Origin: JAGWAJ01 sp965215155
Lineage (GTDB): Bacteria; Acidobacteriota; Vicinamibacteria; Vicinamibacterales; UBA8438
DNA length: 64,000 nt
NCBI GenBank assembly: GCA_965215155.1
Contig: CBDCCY010000004.1
Span: forward strand, 3,534,001 to 3,598,000
Reading direction: 5' to 3'
Shown here: positions 33,982-43,178 of the stretch, one piece after another
How the letters are laid out: each line of letters begins with the position of its first letter
Position numbering within the stretch: position 1 is the stretch's first letter
Position numbers and translations under genes: made by a program
The notes under the pieces: model-generated
The model's input: only the letters and a program-made list of their open reading frames with translations
What the model was told of the DNA's origin: nothing
Database searches by the model: none

Positions 33982-35694
33982 TCATTCAGGCAGGGCGAAG
34001 ACGAACACGGCGTTCCCGGCCCGCGGGTTGCGCATCTCGGGGATCAGGTCGGCCGGGATGATGCTCGTCCAGCTCGAGCCGCCGAGCGGGCCGCCGGCGC
34101 CGAAGGCGACGTACTGCTTGCCGCCGACCGCGTATGTGATCGGATAGCCGTTGGCCATCGTCGTCAGGCGGCTCTGCCAGAGCTGCTCGCCGCTCGCGGC
34201 GTCGTAGGCGAGGACGTAGCGCTCCCAGTCGCCGATGAAGACGAGCCCGCCCGCCGTCGTGAGCGCTGCCGTGTTGTAGGGCGCGCGGCGGCGGTGCTTC
34301 CAGAGCGTCTCCCCGGTCCGGATGTCGAGGGCCTGGAACTCGCCGAGCACGTCGGGGGCGTCGGGGTGGAAGTGGTTCAGCCGCCCGCGGACGCCGCCCG
34401 TCCCGCCGCCGCCGGCGCGCCGCTCGACCGGCCCGAAGGCTGCCGTCTCGCACTGCAGGTTGAGCGGCACGTAGAGCGCGCCGGTGTCCGGGTGGTACGA
34501 CATCGCCCGCAGGCTCTTGAAGCCGCCGGTACTGGGGCAGAAGAACAGCTCTTCGCCCACCGCCGACACCATCCCCTCGCGGTAGGTGAACTCACCGGTC
34601 TCCGTGTTCACGTCGGCCAGGTTCTGGTAGCCGAGGTCGACGGCGTTGACGAACGCTCCGGTCGCGCGGTCGAGCTCCCACAGGATGGCCAGCTTGCCCA
34701 TGCTGAAGACCGACTGCTTGCCGTCGTAGTCGATCAGGATGCGCTCGAACGTCTCGTCCATGTCGTGGCTGTCGCCCGGTATGTGCTGGAAGAACCACTG
34801 CATCTCGCCGGTGTCCGGATCGAGCGCCAGCGTCGAGTTGCTGTAGAGGGCGTCGCCGTCCGTCCCGCGCGCGTCTCGCGACCACGGCTTCGCCTGCGCG
34901 GTGCCGTAGTAGACGAGTCGGTTGACGGGGTCGTAGCTGCCGGGAATCCAGGCGTCGCTGCCGGCCCGGAACAGCAGCGGCAGGTCGCCCCAGGTGTCGC
35001 CGCCGCGCTCGCCCGGCCGCGCGATGGTCGACGTGCGCCACACCAGGCGCCCCGTCCGTCCGTCGACGCCGACGATGTAGCACGTGTCGTCGCGAAAGCG
35101 CTCGCAGCCGCGGAGGCCCGCGACGACCGTCCCGTCGGCGATGACCGGTCCGCTCGAGAAGCCGTAGCCGTCGTGGTCGGGTGCGACGTCGGTGTCCCAG
35201 CGCACCTCTCCGGTGCGGGCGTCGAGGCCGACGATGTGCGCGTCGACGGTGTTCAGGATGATGAGGTCCTCGTAGATGGCCAGGCTGCGCAACTGCGCGG
35301 CGGGCCGCAGCCGCTCGTCCATCTCCCGGCGGTACTCCCAGAGGAAGTCGCCCGTCGCCGCGTCGAGGGCCTGCACCACGTTGCCGGGGTTGGCGATGTA
35401 CATCACGCCGTCGTGGACGACCGGTGTCGTCTGCGACACGCCCGGCTCCAGGCCCCAGGACCATGCCAACTGGAGGTCGCCGACGTTGTCGCGCGAGACC
35501 TCGGCCAGCGGGCTGTAGCCCCAGCCGTCGAGCGTGCGCCGCCAGCTCAGCCAGTCGGCCGGGTCCGGGTCCTGCAGGACCGCGTCGGTGACGGGCGTGA
35601 ACGGCTCGTCCTGCGCCTCTGCCGGACCGGTGGAAAGGAGGAAGAGCGGGACGAGGGTGCAGGCAACGGCGGCGCGGATGGGACGCGGGATCAT
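33982..35694 (-). CDS. PQQ-dependent dehydrogenase (quinoprotein, methanol/ethanol dehydrogenase-like)
   Basis: ATG 35694, with AGGAGGTCCGC upstream, gives 570 residues with a signal peptide (VACTLVPLFLLSTGPAEAQ). Residues 45-570 form the eight-bladed propeller of quinoprotein dehydrogenases: WLSWRRTLDGWGYSPLAEVS, QTTPVVHDGVMYIANPGNVV, ALDAATGDFLWEYRREM, ASGEQLWQSRLTT tryptophan-docking motifs and a C-terminal NGYPITYAVGGKQYVAFGAG block. No cytochrome c domain or adjacent cysteine pair is seen. Role: periplasmic alcohol or sugar oxidation with electrons passed to a separate cytochrome. It heads a minus-strand series of exported proteins; substrate cannot be told. Confidence 0.85.
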   Translation of the reverse strand: MIPRPIRAAVACTLVPLFLLSTGPAEAQDEPFTPVTDAVLQDPDPADWLSWRRTLDGWGYSPLAEVSRDNVGDLQLAWSWGLEPGVSQTTPVVHDGVMYIANPGNVVQALDAATGDFLWEYRREMDERLRPAAQLRSLAIYEDLIILNTVDAHIVGLDARTGEVRWDTDVAPDHDGYGFSSGPVIADGTVVAGLRGCERFRDDTCYIVGVDGRTGRLVWRTSTIARPGERGGDTWGDLPLLFRAGSDAWIPGSYDPVNRLVYYGTAQAKPWSRDARGTDGDALYSNSTLALDPDTGEMQWFFQHIPGDSHDMDETFERILIDYDGKQSVFSMGKLAILWELDRATGAFVNAVDLGYQNLADVNTETGEFTYREGMVSAVGEELFFCPSTGGFKSLRAMSYHPDTGALYVPLNLQCETAAFGPVERRAGGGGTGGVRGRLNHFHPDAPDVLGEFQALDIRTGETLWKHRRRAPYNTAALTTAGGLVFIGDWERYVLAYDAASGEQLWQSRLTTMANGYPITYAVGGKQYVAFGAGGPLGGSSWTSIIPADLIPEMRNPRAGNAVFVFALPE

Positions 35695-35850
35695 GCGGAC
35701 CTCCTGAGACGTGGATGGATTATAGCCATGCGCCGCCACGCGCGGACGCGCGTACGGGGAGGCCGCGGCATCGGCGCCGCGCACCGGCGGCGGGACGGGA
35801 GCGGCGCGGAGAGCGGGGACGCTCGGCGCCCGCCGCGCCGTTCCCAGCCG

Positions 35851-36951
35851 TCAGGCGATGCCGGCCCCCTGCGTCCCGACGTAGACCGAGTAGAGCGACT
35901 GGCTGGCCGTCATGAACAGCCGGTTGCGCCGCGTTCCGCCGAAGCAGACGTTGGCGCAGCGTTCCGGGAGGCGGATGACGCCGATGACGTCGCCGTCCGG
36001 CGCGACGACCTGCACGCCCGGCGTCGCGCCCGCCCAGACGTTGCCGTCGGCGTCGCAGCGCATGCCGTCGGCGACCGAGGGCGCCTCGGGGTCGCCGGGC
36101 ACGGAGAGGCGCACGAACTCCCGGCCGTTCACGAGCCGCTGTCCGTCGACGTCCCACACCTTCACGTTGCGGCCGCTCCCGGTGTCGGCAACATACAGGC
36201 GGCGGTAGTCGGGAGAGAAGCAGAGGCCGTTGGGCGCGCCGATCTCGTCGGTGACCCGTGCGATCGCCCCCGTCGCGCCGTCGACACGGTAGACCGACAG
36301 CGGCAGCTCCGCCTCCGCCGGCCGCCCCTCGTAGTTGCCGCGGATGCCGTACGGCGGGTCGGTGAACCAGATGCTGCCGTCGGGATGGACTACGACGTCG
36401 TTGGGGGAGTTCAGAGGCTGGCCTTCGTAGCGGTCGGCGATGACGGTCACCGCCCCAGAGTGTTCGTAGCGCGCCACGCGCCGCCCGCCGTGCTCGCACG
36501 AGAGCTGGCGTCCGGCGTGGTCGAACGTGTTGCCGTTGCTGTGTCCGGACGGTTGCCGGAACACGCTGACGTGCCCGTCCTCCTCGAGCCAGCGCATCTG
36601 ACGGTTGTTCGGAATGTCGCTCCAGACCAGGTAGCGGCCGCTGCCGTTCCACGCCGGACCCTCCGCCCACAACGTGCCGGTGTAGTGCCGACGGATCGGC
36701 GTGTTGAACAGGATGTAGGGCCGGAAGCGCGGGTCGAGGGCGAGGATGTCCGGATCGGGATACGGCAGCGGTGTGCGGCCCGACCAGTCCCGCGGCTCGT
36801 AGGGCGGGATGGTGGTCTGCCTGGCCGCCAGCACCGGGGCGACGGCCGTCGAGGCGATCGTCGCCCCGAGGAAGGCGCGCCGGGTCAGGGGCGAGCGCGA
36901 TGCGCGGCGCGCTCGCCGAGAGGACGGAGCTCGACTGCGTTCAGTGTGCAT
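35851..36951 (-). CDS. SMP-30/gluconolactonase-like secreted protein (Tat signal)
   Basis: ATG 36951 gives 366 residues. A long basic N terminus and RSPLTRRAFLGATIASTAVA form a twin-arginine signal (TRRAFLGA). The mature part is a six-bladed propeller with WAEGPAWNGSGRYLVWSDIP, NSPNDVVVHPDGSIWFTDPP (metal ligand Asn and Asp region), GAPNGLCFSPDYRRLYVADT and VADGMRCDADGNVWAG, all SMP-30/LRE hallmarks. Likely a lactonase or related hydrolase exported folded with its metal. It could act on the lactone product of the neighbouring quinoprotein, which is inference from proximity. Confidence 0.88.
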   Translation of the reverse strand: MHTERSRAPSSRRARRASRSPLTRRAFLGATIASTAVAPVLAARQTTIPPYEPRDWSGRTPLPYPDPDILALDPRFRPYILFNTPIRRHYTGTLWAEGPAWNGSGRYLVWSDIPNNRQMRWLEEDGHVSVFRQPSGHSNGNTFDHAGRQLSCEHGGRRVARYEHSGAVTVIADRYEGQPLNSPNDVVVHPDGSIWFTDPPYGIRGNYEGRPAEAELPLSVYRVDGATGAIARVTDEIGAPNGLCFSPDYRRLYVADTGSGRNVKVWDVDGQRLVNGREFVRLSVPGDPEAPSVADGMRCDADGNVWAGATPGVQVVAPDGDVIGVIRLPERCANVCFGGTRRNRLFMTASQSLYSVYVGTQGAGIA

Positions 36952-37020
36952 GACCGGGATCTATACCGCACGAAGGGAAGGGGAGTCACGAAGTCTCCGC
37001 CGCCGGCGGCACGTGCGGTT

Positions 37021-38697
37021 CTACCGCGGCTCGGCTGCCGCCGGCACGCCCGCCGCCAGCGACGGGATCCAGCGGCCAGCCCGGTAGACGTGCCAGCCGG
37101 TCGGCGACGCGTCGTCGATCACGAGCTCGAACACGACCTCCGCGGCCTCGTCGCGCGTGACCTCGACGACGCGCGCCCAGCGCCGGTCCTCCGTCTCGCC
37201 GTCCTCCGTCTCGACCGGGCGGGTCCGGGCGCCGTCCGTGATGAGGACGTTGCCGGTCTGCGGCAGCCAGTCGGCGTCACTGAGAAAGGACGAGTAGAAC
37301 GGTTCCCCGCCCGGTGCCGGATACGCCCACGCCTGGCGGATGGTCAGCGCCTGCTCGTCGACCGCGAACTCGACGGCGCGGCTGTAGGAATCCTCGGACG
37401 GCATCCGCTCGTCGAACGGCAGGGCGCGGTTGTTGCCGTTGTCGAAGAGGAGGATCGTGCCGGCGGGAGTGACCTCGACCCCGTGGCCGTGGTACGGCCA
37501 TTCCAGATCGCCCTGCGGCTCCAGGAGCCGGTCGCGCCACGGCTCGTTCCATCCGCCGTGCGGCCCCAGGATCCACCGGGCGGCGCCGGTGCGGTCCACC
37601 TTGACCTGCGCGTCCTGGTGGCGCAGGGAGACGACGAACGTGTCGTCGGCGGGATCGTGGGCGAGCGCGTTGGCGTGCGCCCAGTCGGCCGCCTCGCCGG
37701 TCGGGTGGCCGAGGGCGAGGTAGGTGTCCTCCCAGAAGCCCGTGCCGAGCGAGTCGTAGCTGATGCGGTACGGATCGAACGCGTCCAGGAGCGACCATTG
37801 GGCCACGACCGTACCGTCAGGCACGAACTCGACGATGACGTCTCCCACGACGTCCTGCGTCTCGCGCGGAGCGTCCGCATCCTCGTCACTCGTGGGGTAG
37901 TCGTCGAAGGTGCGGACCTCCGAGCCCAGCGCCACCAGGTTCCCCGACGGCAGTTCGACGACGTCGTGATGCAGCGAGTCCGTGTCGACCAGGATGCTGC
38001 CCTGGGGGACGTGATCCGCGGCCGCACGCGAGTGCCAGCGGCGCACTATGTTGCCGAGGACGTCGATCTCGACGAGGACGCCCCAGATGCCGTCCAGCGA
38101 TCCCATGTAGAGCAGGTTGCCGTTCGCGAGCGGGATCGCCTGCATGATCGAGTGGTCGGCCCGGTAGTACCAGACGACCTCCCCCGACGCATCCACCGCC
38201 ACCAGGAGACCGAAGCTCTGGTCGTTGCCGTCCTCGCCCCACCGGTAGACGTTGAGGAGCGTCCAGCCCGGCTCCATCCGCTCGGGCCGGCTCACGGTGG
38301 TCTCGAGCGGCGGAAAGTCGTCCGGCAGGGGGTCGGTTTCGACGATCAGGGGCGGAGACCGGTCCTGGTTGCCGGCGGCGTCGGTGGCGATGAACGTGAC
38401 GGCGTGCGTGCGCCCGGGGCGCAGGCCCACGAGCGGCACGATGTGCTCCGTTCCGGGCGCTCCGTCGATCACGAACCGGTCGGCCCGCGTGTCGTCAGCG
38501 ATCTCGACGGAGAGCCACGCCGGCTCCTCCGTGCTCACCTCGACCGCGATGCCGAGCGGCGCCTCGGGGCGCGCCGCCTCGGCGACGTTCAGCCGGGTGA
38601 TGGACGGCGCCGTCCGGTCGCATGCCGCCAGCATGGCGACGACGGCAGCGAACGCGAACGCCGGGAGAACGCGACGAGCCGAAGTGCCCCGACGCAT
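37021..38697 (-). CDS. Arylsulfotransferase (ASST)-like lipoprotein
   Basis: ATG 38697 gives 558 residues with a lipoprotein signal (AFAAVVAMLAAC, Cys about 25), a fibronectin-like N-terminal domain (LGIAVEVSTEEPAWLSVEIA) and a propeller with SFGLLVAVDASGEVVWYYRA, NGNLLYMGSLDGIWGVLVEI, DTDSLHHDVVELPSGNLVAL, WAHANALAHDPADDTFVVSL and EWPYHGHGVEVTPAGTILLF. The paired histidine motifs fit the PAPS-independent arylsulfotransferase family, which moves sulfate between phenols in the periplasm. Which residue is the transient sulfate carrier I cannot verify. Separated by 20 bp from the next gene, so probably cotranscribed. Confidence 0.82.
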   Translation of the reverse strand: MRRGTSARRVLPAFAFAAVVAMLAACDRTAPSITRLNVAEAARPEAPLGIAVEVSTEEPAWLSVEIADDTRADRFVIDGAPGTEHIVPLVGLRPGRTHAVTFIATDAAGNQDRSPPLIVETDPLPDDFPPLETTVSRPERMEPGWTLLNVYRWGEDGNDQSFGLLVAVDASGEVVWYYRADHSIMQAIPLANGNLLYMGSLDGIWGVLVEIDVLGNIVRRWHSRAAADHVPQGSILVDTDSLHHDVVELPSGNLVALGSEVRTFDDYPTSDEDADAPRETQDVVGDVIVEFVPDGTVVAQWSLLDAFDPYRISYDSLGTGFWEDTYLALGHPTGEAADWAHANALAHDPADDTFVVSLRHQDAQVKVDRTGAARWILGPHGGWNEPWRDRLLEPQGDLEWPYHGHGVEVTPAGTILLFDNGNNRALPFDERMPSEDSYSRAVEFAVDEQALTIRQAWAYPAPGGEPFYSSFLSDADWLPQTGNVLITDGARTRPVETEDGETEDRRWARVVEVTRDEAAEVVFELVIDDASPTGWHVYRAGRWIPSLAAGVPAAAEPR

Positions 38698-38717
38698 GGT
38701 GGCGGCCGCCGGATCGG

Positions 38718-39695
38718 CTACGGGGCCCCCTCCTCGGCGCGGGCGCCGCGCATGATGTTCAGCAGGCCGTAGTTCCCTTCGTGGCAGGCGTACTCGAACA
38801 TCGGTCCGGACGTCACGCCCCGCGACGCGTGGTTCGTGGTCATCGGAACCAGCGCGGTCCACGGCTGCGTGAACATGTCCGGGTCGGTCATCGTGAACGT
38901 ATAGTCGAGCGTCTCCTCGTCGACGCGGGTGAAGCGCTCCACGAGGCGGAGGCCGGGCCGCGCCGCCCGCCACGTGGCGCGCCACAGGTAGTGCCCCTTG
39001 TCGGCGAAGGCGGTCGTCTCCACGACCAGCGTGTCTCCCTCCCAGCGGCCGCGTGCGTCACCGAGCCACTGGCCGACATGCGCCGGCACGTGGGCGCGGC
39101 CGTCGGTCGGGATCATCCGCCACTCGTGGAACATCTCGTTCAGGATTGCCACCCATCCCGGCGCCTGCAGGACGTGGTAGTTCATGTTGTAGCCCTGCAG
39201 CGGCACGAACGGCAGCCCGTCCGTGAGGCAGCGCTCGCCGGTGTCGGCGTCCTCCCAGGAGTCGAACGGCCCCACGCCGTACTTCGACGAGTCGACGGCA
39301 AGGCGGGCGCGGCCCGCCTTGGTCCAGGGTATCCGGCCGTCCGGCGGGTCGACGATCAGGGCCGTCCGCCGGTCGCCGGTGACGTTCTTCCCGCTGTCCA
39401 TCCAGAACTGGTTGTAGGCGCCGACGTTGCCGGGGATGAAGGTGTCGGAGGCGGCCCGGCGCTCGGCCGAGTCCGTCTCGAACGCCGCCGCCTCCTCGGC
39501 CGTCAGCACGTCCCGGCCGGCCAGCGCCTCGGGGCGCTCGATGGGCGTCAGGGTCGCGTTGGTCCAGATGCCCTGCAGGTCGGGCACGCCCCACGCGGTG
39601 CGGGGTGCCGTCCACGGTTCTTCGGTCTGGGCGAGGAGCACGGCGCTCCCGGCGAGGCAGCCGACGACCGTCAGGAGCGCGAGCGTCGTTCGCAT
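38718..39695 (-). CDS. Secreted protein of an unnamed family (member 1 of 5)
   Basis: ATG 39695 gives 325 residues with a signal peptide ending VLLAQ. I do not know a function. Conserved blocks shared by all five members in this window: WTAPRTAWGVPDLQGIWTNA, TLTPIERPEALAG, LTAEEAAAF, ALIVDPPDGRIPW, ERCLTDGLPF, the GxWEGDTLVVETTAFAD block, LVERFTRVDEETLDYTFTM, WTALVPM and a C-terminal FEYACHEGNYGLLNIMRGAR. The alternating strands and conserved DxxxG, ERC and CHEGN motifs suggest a beta-rich extracellular enzyme or binding protein with two conserved cysteines. This member differs from members 2-3 in a shorter middle region. Confidence 0.75.
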   Translation of the reverse strand: MRTTLALLTVVGCLAGSAVLLAQTEEPWTAPRTAWGVPDLQGIWTNATLTPIERPEALAGRDVLTAEEAAAFETDSAERRAASDTFIPGNVGAYNQFWMDSGKNVTGDRRTALIVDPPDGRIPWTKAGRARLAVDSSKYGVGPFDSWEDADTGERCLTDGLPFVPLQGYNMNYHVLQAPGWVAILNEMFHEWRMIPTDGRAHVPAHVGQWLGDARGRWEGDTLVVETTAFADKGHYLWRATWRAARPGLRLVERFTRVDEETLDYTFTMTDPDMFTQPWTALVPMTTNHASRGVTSGPMFEYACHEGNYGLLNIMRGARAEEGAP

Positions 39696-39729
39696 CGGAT
39701 CCCTGCCTTTCTCTCTCGCGGATGCCGCG

Positions 39730-40743
39730 TCAGCGCCCCCCGGCGGCCTTCGCCTCGTCGGCGCGGGCGCCGGCGAGGATGCCCTCCATGCCGATGTTCC
39801 CTTCGTGGCAGGCGTACTCGAAGAGCGGCTCGTCGGTGCGCGTCCAGGGAACGAGCGCGGTCCACGGCCCCGTCCACGTCGTCGGGTCGTTGACCGTGAA
39901 CTGGTAGTGCATCTCGTCGGGGCCGACGCGCGTGAACCGCTCCACGAGGTGCAGGTGCTCCCGCGAGCCCCGGAAGTCGCTCTGGGGTGAGAAGTTGCGC
40001 GTTTCCACGACCAGGGTGTCGCCGTCCCAGTACCCGCGCGAGTCGCCGTGCCACTGCCGTATGTCGCCGTCGACGTGCGGCCGCCCGTCCAGCGGGATGA
40101 TGCGCGTGGTGTGGATCAGCTCCTGCTCGATGACCACGTGGTGGGCCGTCTGGAGGATGTGGTAGTAGCTGTTGTAGCCGGCGAGCAGATTCGGCAGGCC
40201 GAACGTGATGCAGCGCTCGCTCAGGCCGCGGTCGACCGTCCAGGCCGCCGGGCGCCCGCGGCCCGCCGCGGCGCTCGCCGCCGCCATCCGCGCAGCCGAC
40301 GTCGTCGGCGGCAGCTTGCCGTTCGGCGGGTCGACGATCAGCGACGTCCGGTCGTTGAACTCGCGCTCGACCAGCCAGAACTGGTTGTAGTTGCCGGTGC
40401 CGCCGTCCGATGACGTGAACGCGTCGGGATTGGTGAGCGCCACGTTGAAGAACTGATCGCCGAACGCGGCATCGCCGGCGTCCTGCCCGAACAGGCGGTT
40501 GGCGGTCTCCTCGACCTGGGCCAGCTCCTCCGCCGTGAGCGTGTCGCGGTCGGCCAGGGCGTCGGGACGCTCCAGCGGCGTGATGCTGTTGTTCCCCCAG
40601 ATGCCCTGCAGGTCCGGGTGGCCGTCGGCGGTTCGGGGCACCGTGTAGCCGCCGTCCTGGGCCGCGGCGGAAACCGGCAGCAGCAGGGCGACGGCCAGCA
40701 GGGCGGCCTGGTGCAGCAAGTGACCGGGACGACGGTTCGTCAT
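39730..40743 (-). CDS. Secreted protein of an unnamed family (member 2 of 5)
   Basis: ATG 40743, preceded by AAGGAGAAACCG, gives 337 residues with a signal peptide (ALLAVALLLPVSAAAQ). Family blocks: YTVPRTADGHPDLQGIWGNN, SLIVDPPNGKLPP, LSERCITFGLPNLLAGYNSY, HHVVIEQELIHTTRIIPLDG, GYWDGDTLVVETRNFSP, LVERFTRVGPDEMHYQFTVN and LFEYACHEGNIGMEGILAGA. Closest to member 3, with which it shares an extra insert containing FGDQFFNVAL and GNYNQFW. 35 bp from member 1 in the same direction. Confidence 0.78.
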   Translation of the reverse strand: MTNRRPGHLLHQAALLAVALLLPVSAAAQDGGYTVPRTADGHPDLQGIWGNNSITPLERPDALADRDTLTAEELAQVEETANRLFGQDAGDAAFGDQFFNVALTNPDAFTSSDGGTGNYNQFWLVEREFNDRTSLIVDPPNGKLPPTTSAARMAAASAAAGRGRPAAWTVDRGLSERCITFGLPNLLAGYNSYYHILQTAHHVVIEQELIHTTRIIPLDGRPHVDGDIRQWHGDSRGYWDGDTLVVETRNFSPQSDFRGSREHLHLVERFTRVGPDEMHYQFTVNDPTTWTGPWTALVPWTRTDEPLFEYACHEGNIGMEGILAGARADEAKAAGGR

Positions 40744-40987
40744 CGGTTTCTCCTTGGTCTGTAGAAGCTCGATCTGCCGCAGAATACCACGGCCCGCCGT
40801 GTGCGGCGGGCTCCCCGGACGGCTCGGGCGGCTGGCGGTGCGGCCGGCCGCGGGATGTCGGGCGCCGGCGTTCGGGCAGGACTCGACGACCCGACCGCCC
40901 GTCCCCTGGCCGCTGCGCGAGCCGTACACGGAGAAGGGCGCGCCAGCCTCGCACCGGCGCGCCCCCGGTTCCTCGCGCCGTCGGCCG

Positions 40988-42022
40988 TCAGCGGGTCGCG
41001 GCGGCCTCCTGGGCCTCCTGGTGGCGCGCGCCGGCCAGGATGCCCTCCATGCCGATGTTGCCTTCGTGGCAGGCGTACTCGTAGAGCGCGTCCTGGCTGG
41101 CGCGCAGCGGAATCATGGCCGTCCAGGGGCTGACCCACGTCGTCGGGTCGTTGAGCGTCACCTCGTACTGCAGGACGTCCTCGCTCGTGCGGGTGAAGCG
41201 CTCGGTCACCTCGAGGTGCTCGGCGGCGCCCATGGTGTTGGCGTAGGGCGAGTAGTTGCGCGTCTCGACGACCAGGGTGTCGCCGTCCCAGTAGCCGCGC
41301 GAGTCGCCGAGCCATTGGCGTACGCCGTCGTCGAGATGCGGACGCCCGTCGAGCGGGATGATCCGCGCGTCGTGCGCCATCTCCATCAGGATGACGACGT
41401 GGTCGGGCGTCTGAAAGAGCTGGTAGTAGCTGTTGTAGCCCGCACCCAGGCGCGGCGCGCCGAAGCTCTGGCAGCGCTCGCCGAGGCTGCGGTCGTCGGT
41501 CCAGACTGCGTGGCGCTGGCGCTTCATGGAGGCCGCCTCGGCGCGCATCCGGGCCGCCTCGGTCCGCTCGGGGATCCGCCCGTTCGGCGGATCGACGATG
41601 AGCGACGTCCGGTTGTCCCAGTCGCGCTCGACCATCCAGAACTGGTTGTAGTTGCCGGTGGCCGCGTCGCGCGAGCTGAAGCTCTCCACCTCGTTCAGGG
41701 CGGCGGTGAAGACGGAGTCGCCGAAGGCGGCATCGTCGGCGTCGAGGGCGAAGAGCTCCTCGGCGCGGGACCGGATGGCGGCCAGTTCCTCGTCGGTGAG
41801 GCGCTCGCGGTCGCCGAGGATCTCCGGGCGCTGGAGGGGCGTGGCGTTGTTGTTGGCCCAGACGCCCTGCAGATCGGGGTGGTCGAACGCGGTGCGCGGC
41901 GCCGTCCAGGCGTCGTCGTCGGCCGGTTCGGCGGCGCCACCCTGGGCGCCGGCCGTGCCCGCCGCCAGCGCGAACGCGGCCAGCACGACCGTTGCGAGGA
42001 ACGGGAGACGAACGTGAGTCAC
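40988..42022 (-). CDS. Secreted protein of an unnamed family (member 3 of 5)
   Basis: ATG 42022, with AGGAGGTGTTCC nearby, gives 344 residues with signal peptide VVLAAFALAAGTAGAQ. Family blocks: WTAPRTAFDHPDLQGVWANN, SLIVDPPNGRIPE, LGERCQSFGAPRLGAGYNSY, DHVVILMEMAHDARIIPLDG, GYWDGDTLVVETRNYSP, VTERFTRTSEDVLQYEVTLN and LYEYACHEGNIGMEGILAGA. The downstream gap to member 2 is 244 bp, much GC-rich and without a gene. Function unknown. Confidence 0.78.
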   Translation of the reverse strand: MTHVRLPFLATVVLAAFALAAGTAGAQGGAAEPADDDAWTAPRTAFDHPDLQGVWANNNATPLQRPEILGDRERLTDEELAAIRSRAEELFALDADDAAFGDSVFTAALNEVESFSSRDAATGNYNQFWMVERDWDNRTSLIVDPPNGRIPERTEAARMRAEAASMKRQRHAVWTDDRSLGERCQSFGAPRLGAGYNSYYQLFQTPDHVVILMEMAHDARIIPLDGRPHLDDGVRQWLGDSRGYWDGDTLVVETRNYSPYANTMGAAEHLEVTERFTRTSEDVLQYEVTLNDPTTWVSPWTAMIPLRASQDALYEYACHEGNIGMEGILAGARHQEAQEAAATR

Positions 42023-42098
42023 GGAACACCTCCTTGCGAACCACTCGTGACCGAACGGCGGCGGGCTGATTCGGCTGCCCGCGCCGTCACCCTGATTG

Positions 42099-42968
42099 TC
42101 AGTGCCGCGCGACGAACTCGGCCACCTTCAGCATGCCGGGGTCGTCGTCGTCGGCCATCTTCGAGTTCACGCTGCCGTGGGTCCGGTCGGCGATCTCGAT
42201 CGCCGCGGCGCTGTTGCCCTTGGCGGTCAGGTCGGCCGCCAGGCGCTGGTTCTGCTCGCGCCGCCACGCGTCGTCTCCGTCAGCGTAGATGAACAACATG
42301 GGCGGCTTGCCACCGCCGACGTAGGGCGTCACCGAGGCCTGCAGCCAGATCTCCGGATCGGTGCCCCAGACGGTCTTGGGCCGGCGCGGCGCGACGTCCG
42401 GATCCTCGACGTGGAGGAAGGGGCTGATCGGGATGACGCCGCGAACGTCGGAGAGCTTCAGGCCATGCGCCTCGAGGTACGACGGGTCGAGAGCCATCAG
42501 GGCGACGAGGTACGCGCCGGCCGAGTGCCCGGAGAGGAACACGCGGTCCGGGTCGCCCCCGTACGACGCGATGTGCTTCTTCGTCCAGGCGAAGGCCGCG
42601 GTCGCGTCCTCCATGTGCGCCGGATGCATGACGGCAGGCGAGAGCCGGTAGTTGGCGGTGACGAGGCCGATCCCGCGGGCCGCAAGCTGCCGCGCGAGGC
42701 CCTCCCCGATCGCCTTCGTGCCGGCCTGCAGCGCCCCGCCGTGGAAGTAGACGACGACCGGCGCGTCGGAGACGCCCTCGGGCATGAAGACGTCGAGCTT
42801 GTCCTTGTCCTCGGCATGGTCCTTGCCGGGGATGTAGTCGATGTCGCGATGCTCGACGATCGCGAACCCGTCGGCGGCGTCCGCCGCTGCCGGGGCGAGG
42901 GTCAGGAGCATGGCGGCTGCGAGGCCCGCCATCATCCGGAGCGCGCGGGTCGAGGTGCGGATCGGCAT
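42099..42968 (-). CDS. Secreted alpha/beta hydrolase (carboxylesterase type)
   Basis: ATG 42968 gives 289 residues with a signal peptide (MMAGLAAAMLLTLAPAAADA). Hydrolase elements: oxyanion block VVVYFHGGALQAGTKAIGEG (HGG), TANYRLSPAVMHPAHMEDAT, nucleophile elbow VFLSGHSAGAYLVALM (GHSAG), and a C-terminal acid/His pair in FIYADGDDAWRR and DRTHGSVNSKM. This is the BD-FAE/arylesterase-like type. Exported and next to the unnamed secreted family; substrate not evident. The frame continues open far upstream in the window only because it is antisense to the propeller gene at 43179. Confidence 0.87.
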   Translation of the reverse strand: MPIRTSTRALRMMAGLAAAMLLTLAPAAADAADGFAIVEHRDIDYIPGKDHAEDKDKLDVFMPEGVSDAPVVVYFHGGALQAGTKAIGEGLARQLAARGIGLVTANYRLSPAVMHPAHMEDATAAFAWTKKHIASYGGDPDRVFLSGHSAGAYLVALMALDPSYLEAHGLKLSDVRGVIPISPFLHVEDPDVAPRRPKTVWGTDPEIWLQASVTPYVGGGKPPMLFIYADGDDAWRREQNQRLAADLTAKGNSAAAIEIADRTHGSVNSKMADDDDPGMLKVAEFVARH

Positions 42969-43178
42969 GCTGTTCTTCCTCCGAATCGGATCCGATGCCC
43001 TGTGCGTGGGTCGCGCGCCGGCGGCGCCGCTGCCCTCGCGGGCGGTCGCGGCCCGCCGCCGCCGCGCCCCCGAAGCGTCTACCATAGCAGCATTCAGGCC
43101 CGCCGGAACGCATCGCAGGTGCCGTTGGCTCAGCCGCGGCCGGCGCAGCGGCGGCGCGGGTTCGAGAGGGAGGCGACG

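Noticed and set aside
34294..38772. A 1,492-codon open frame on the plus strand
   Set aside because: It is antisense to the quinoprotein, SMP-30 and arylsulfotransferase genes, has arginine/valine-rich low-complexity translation and no domains; long antisense frames are common at this GC content.
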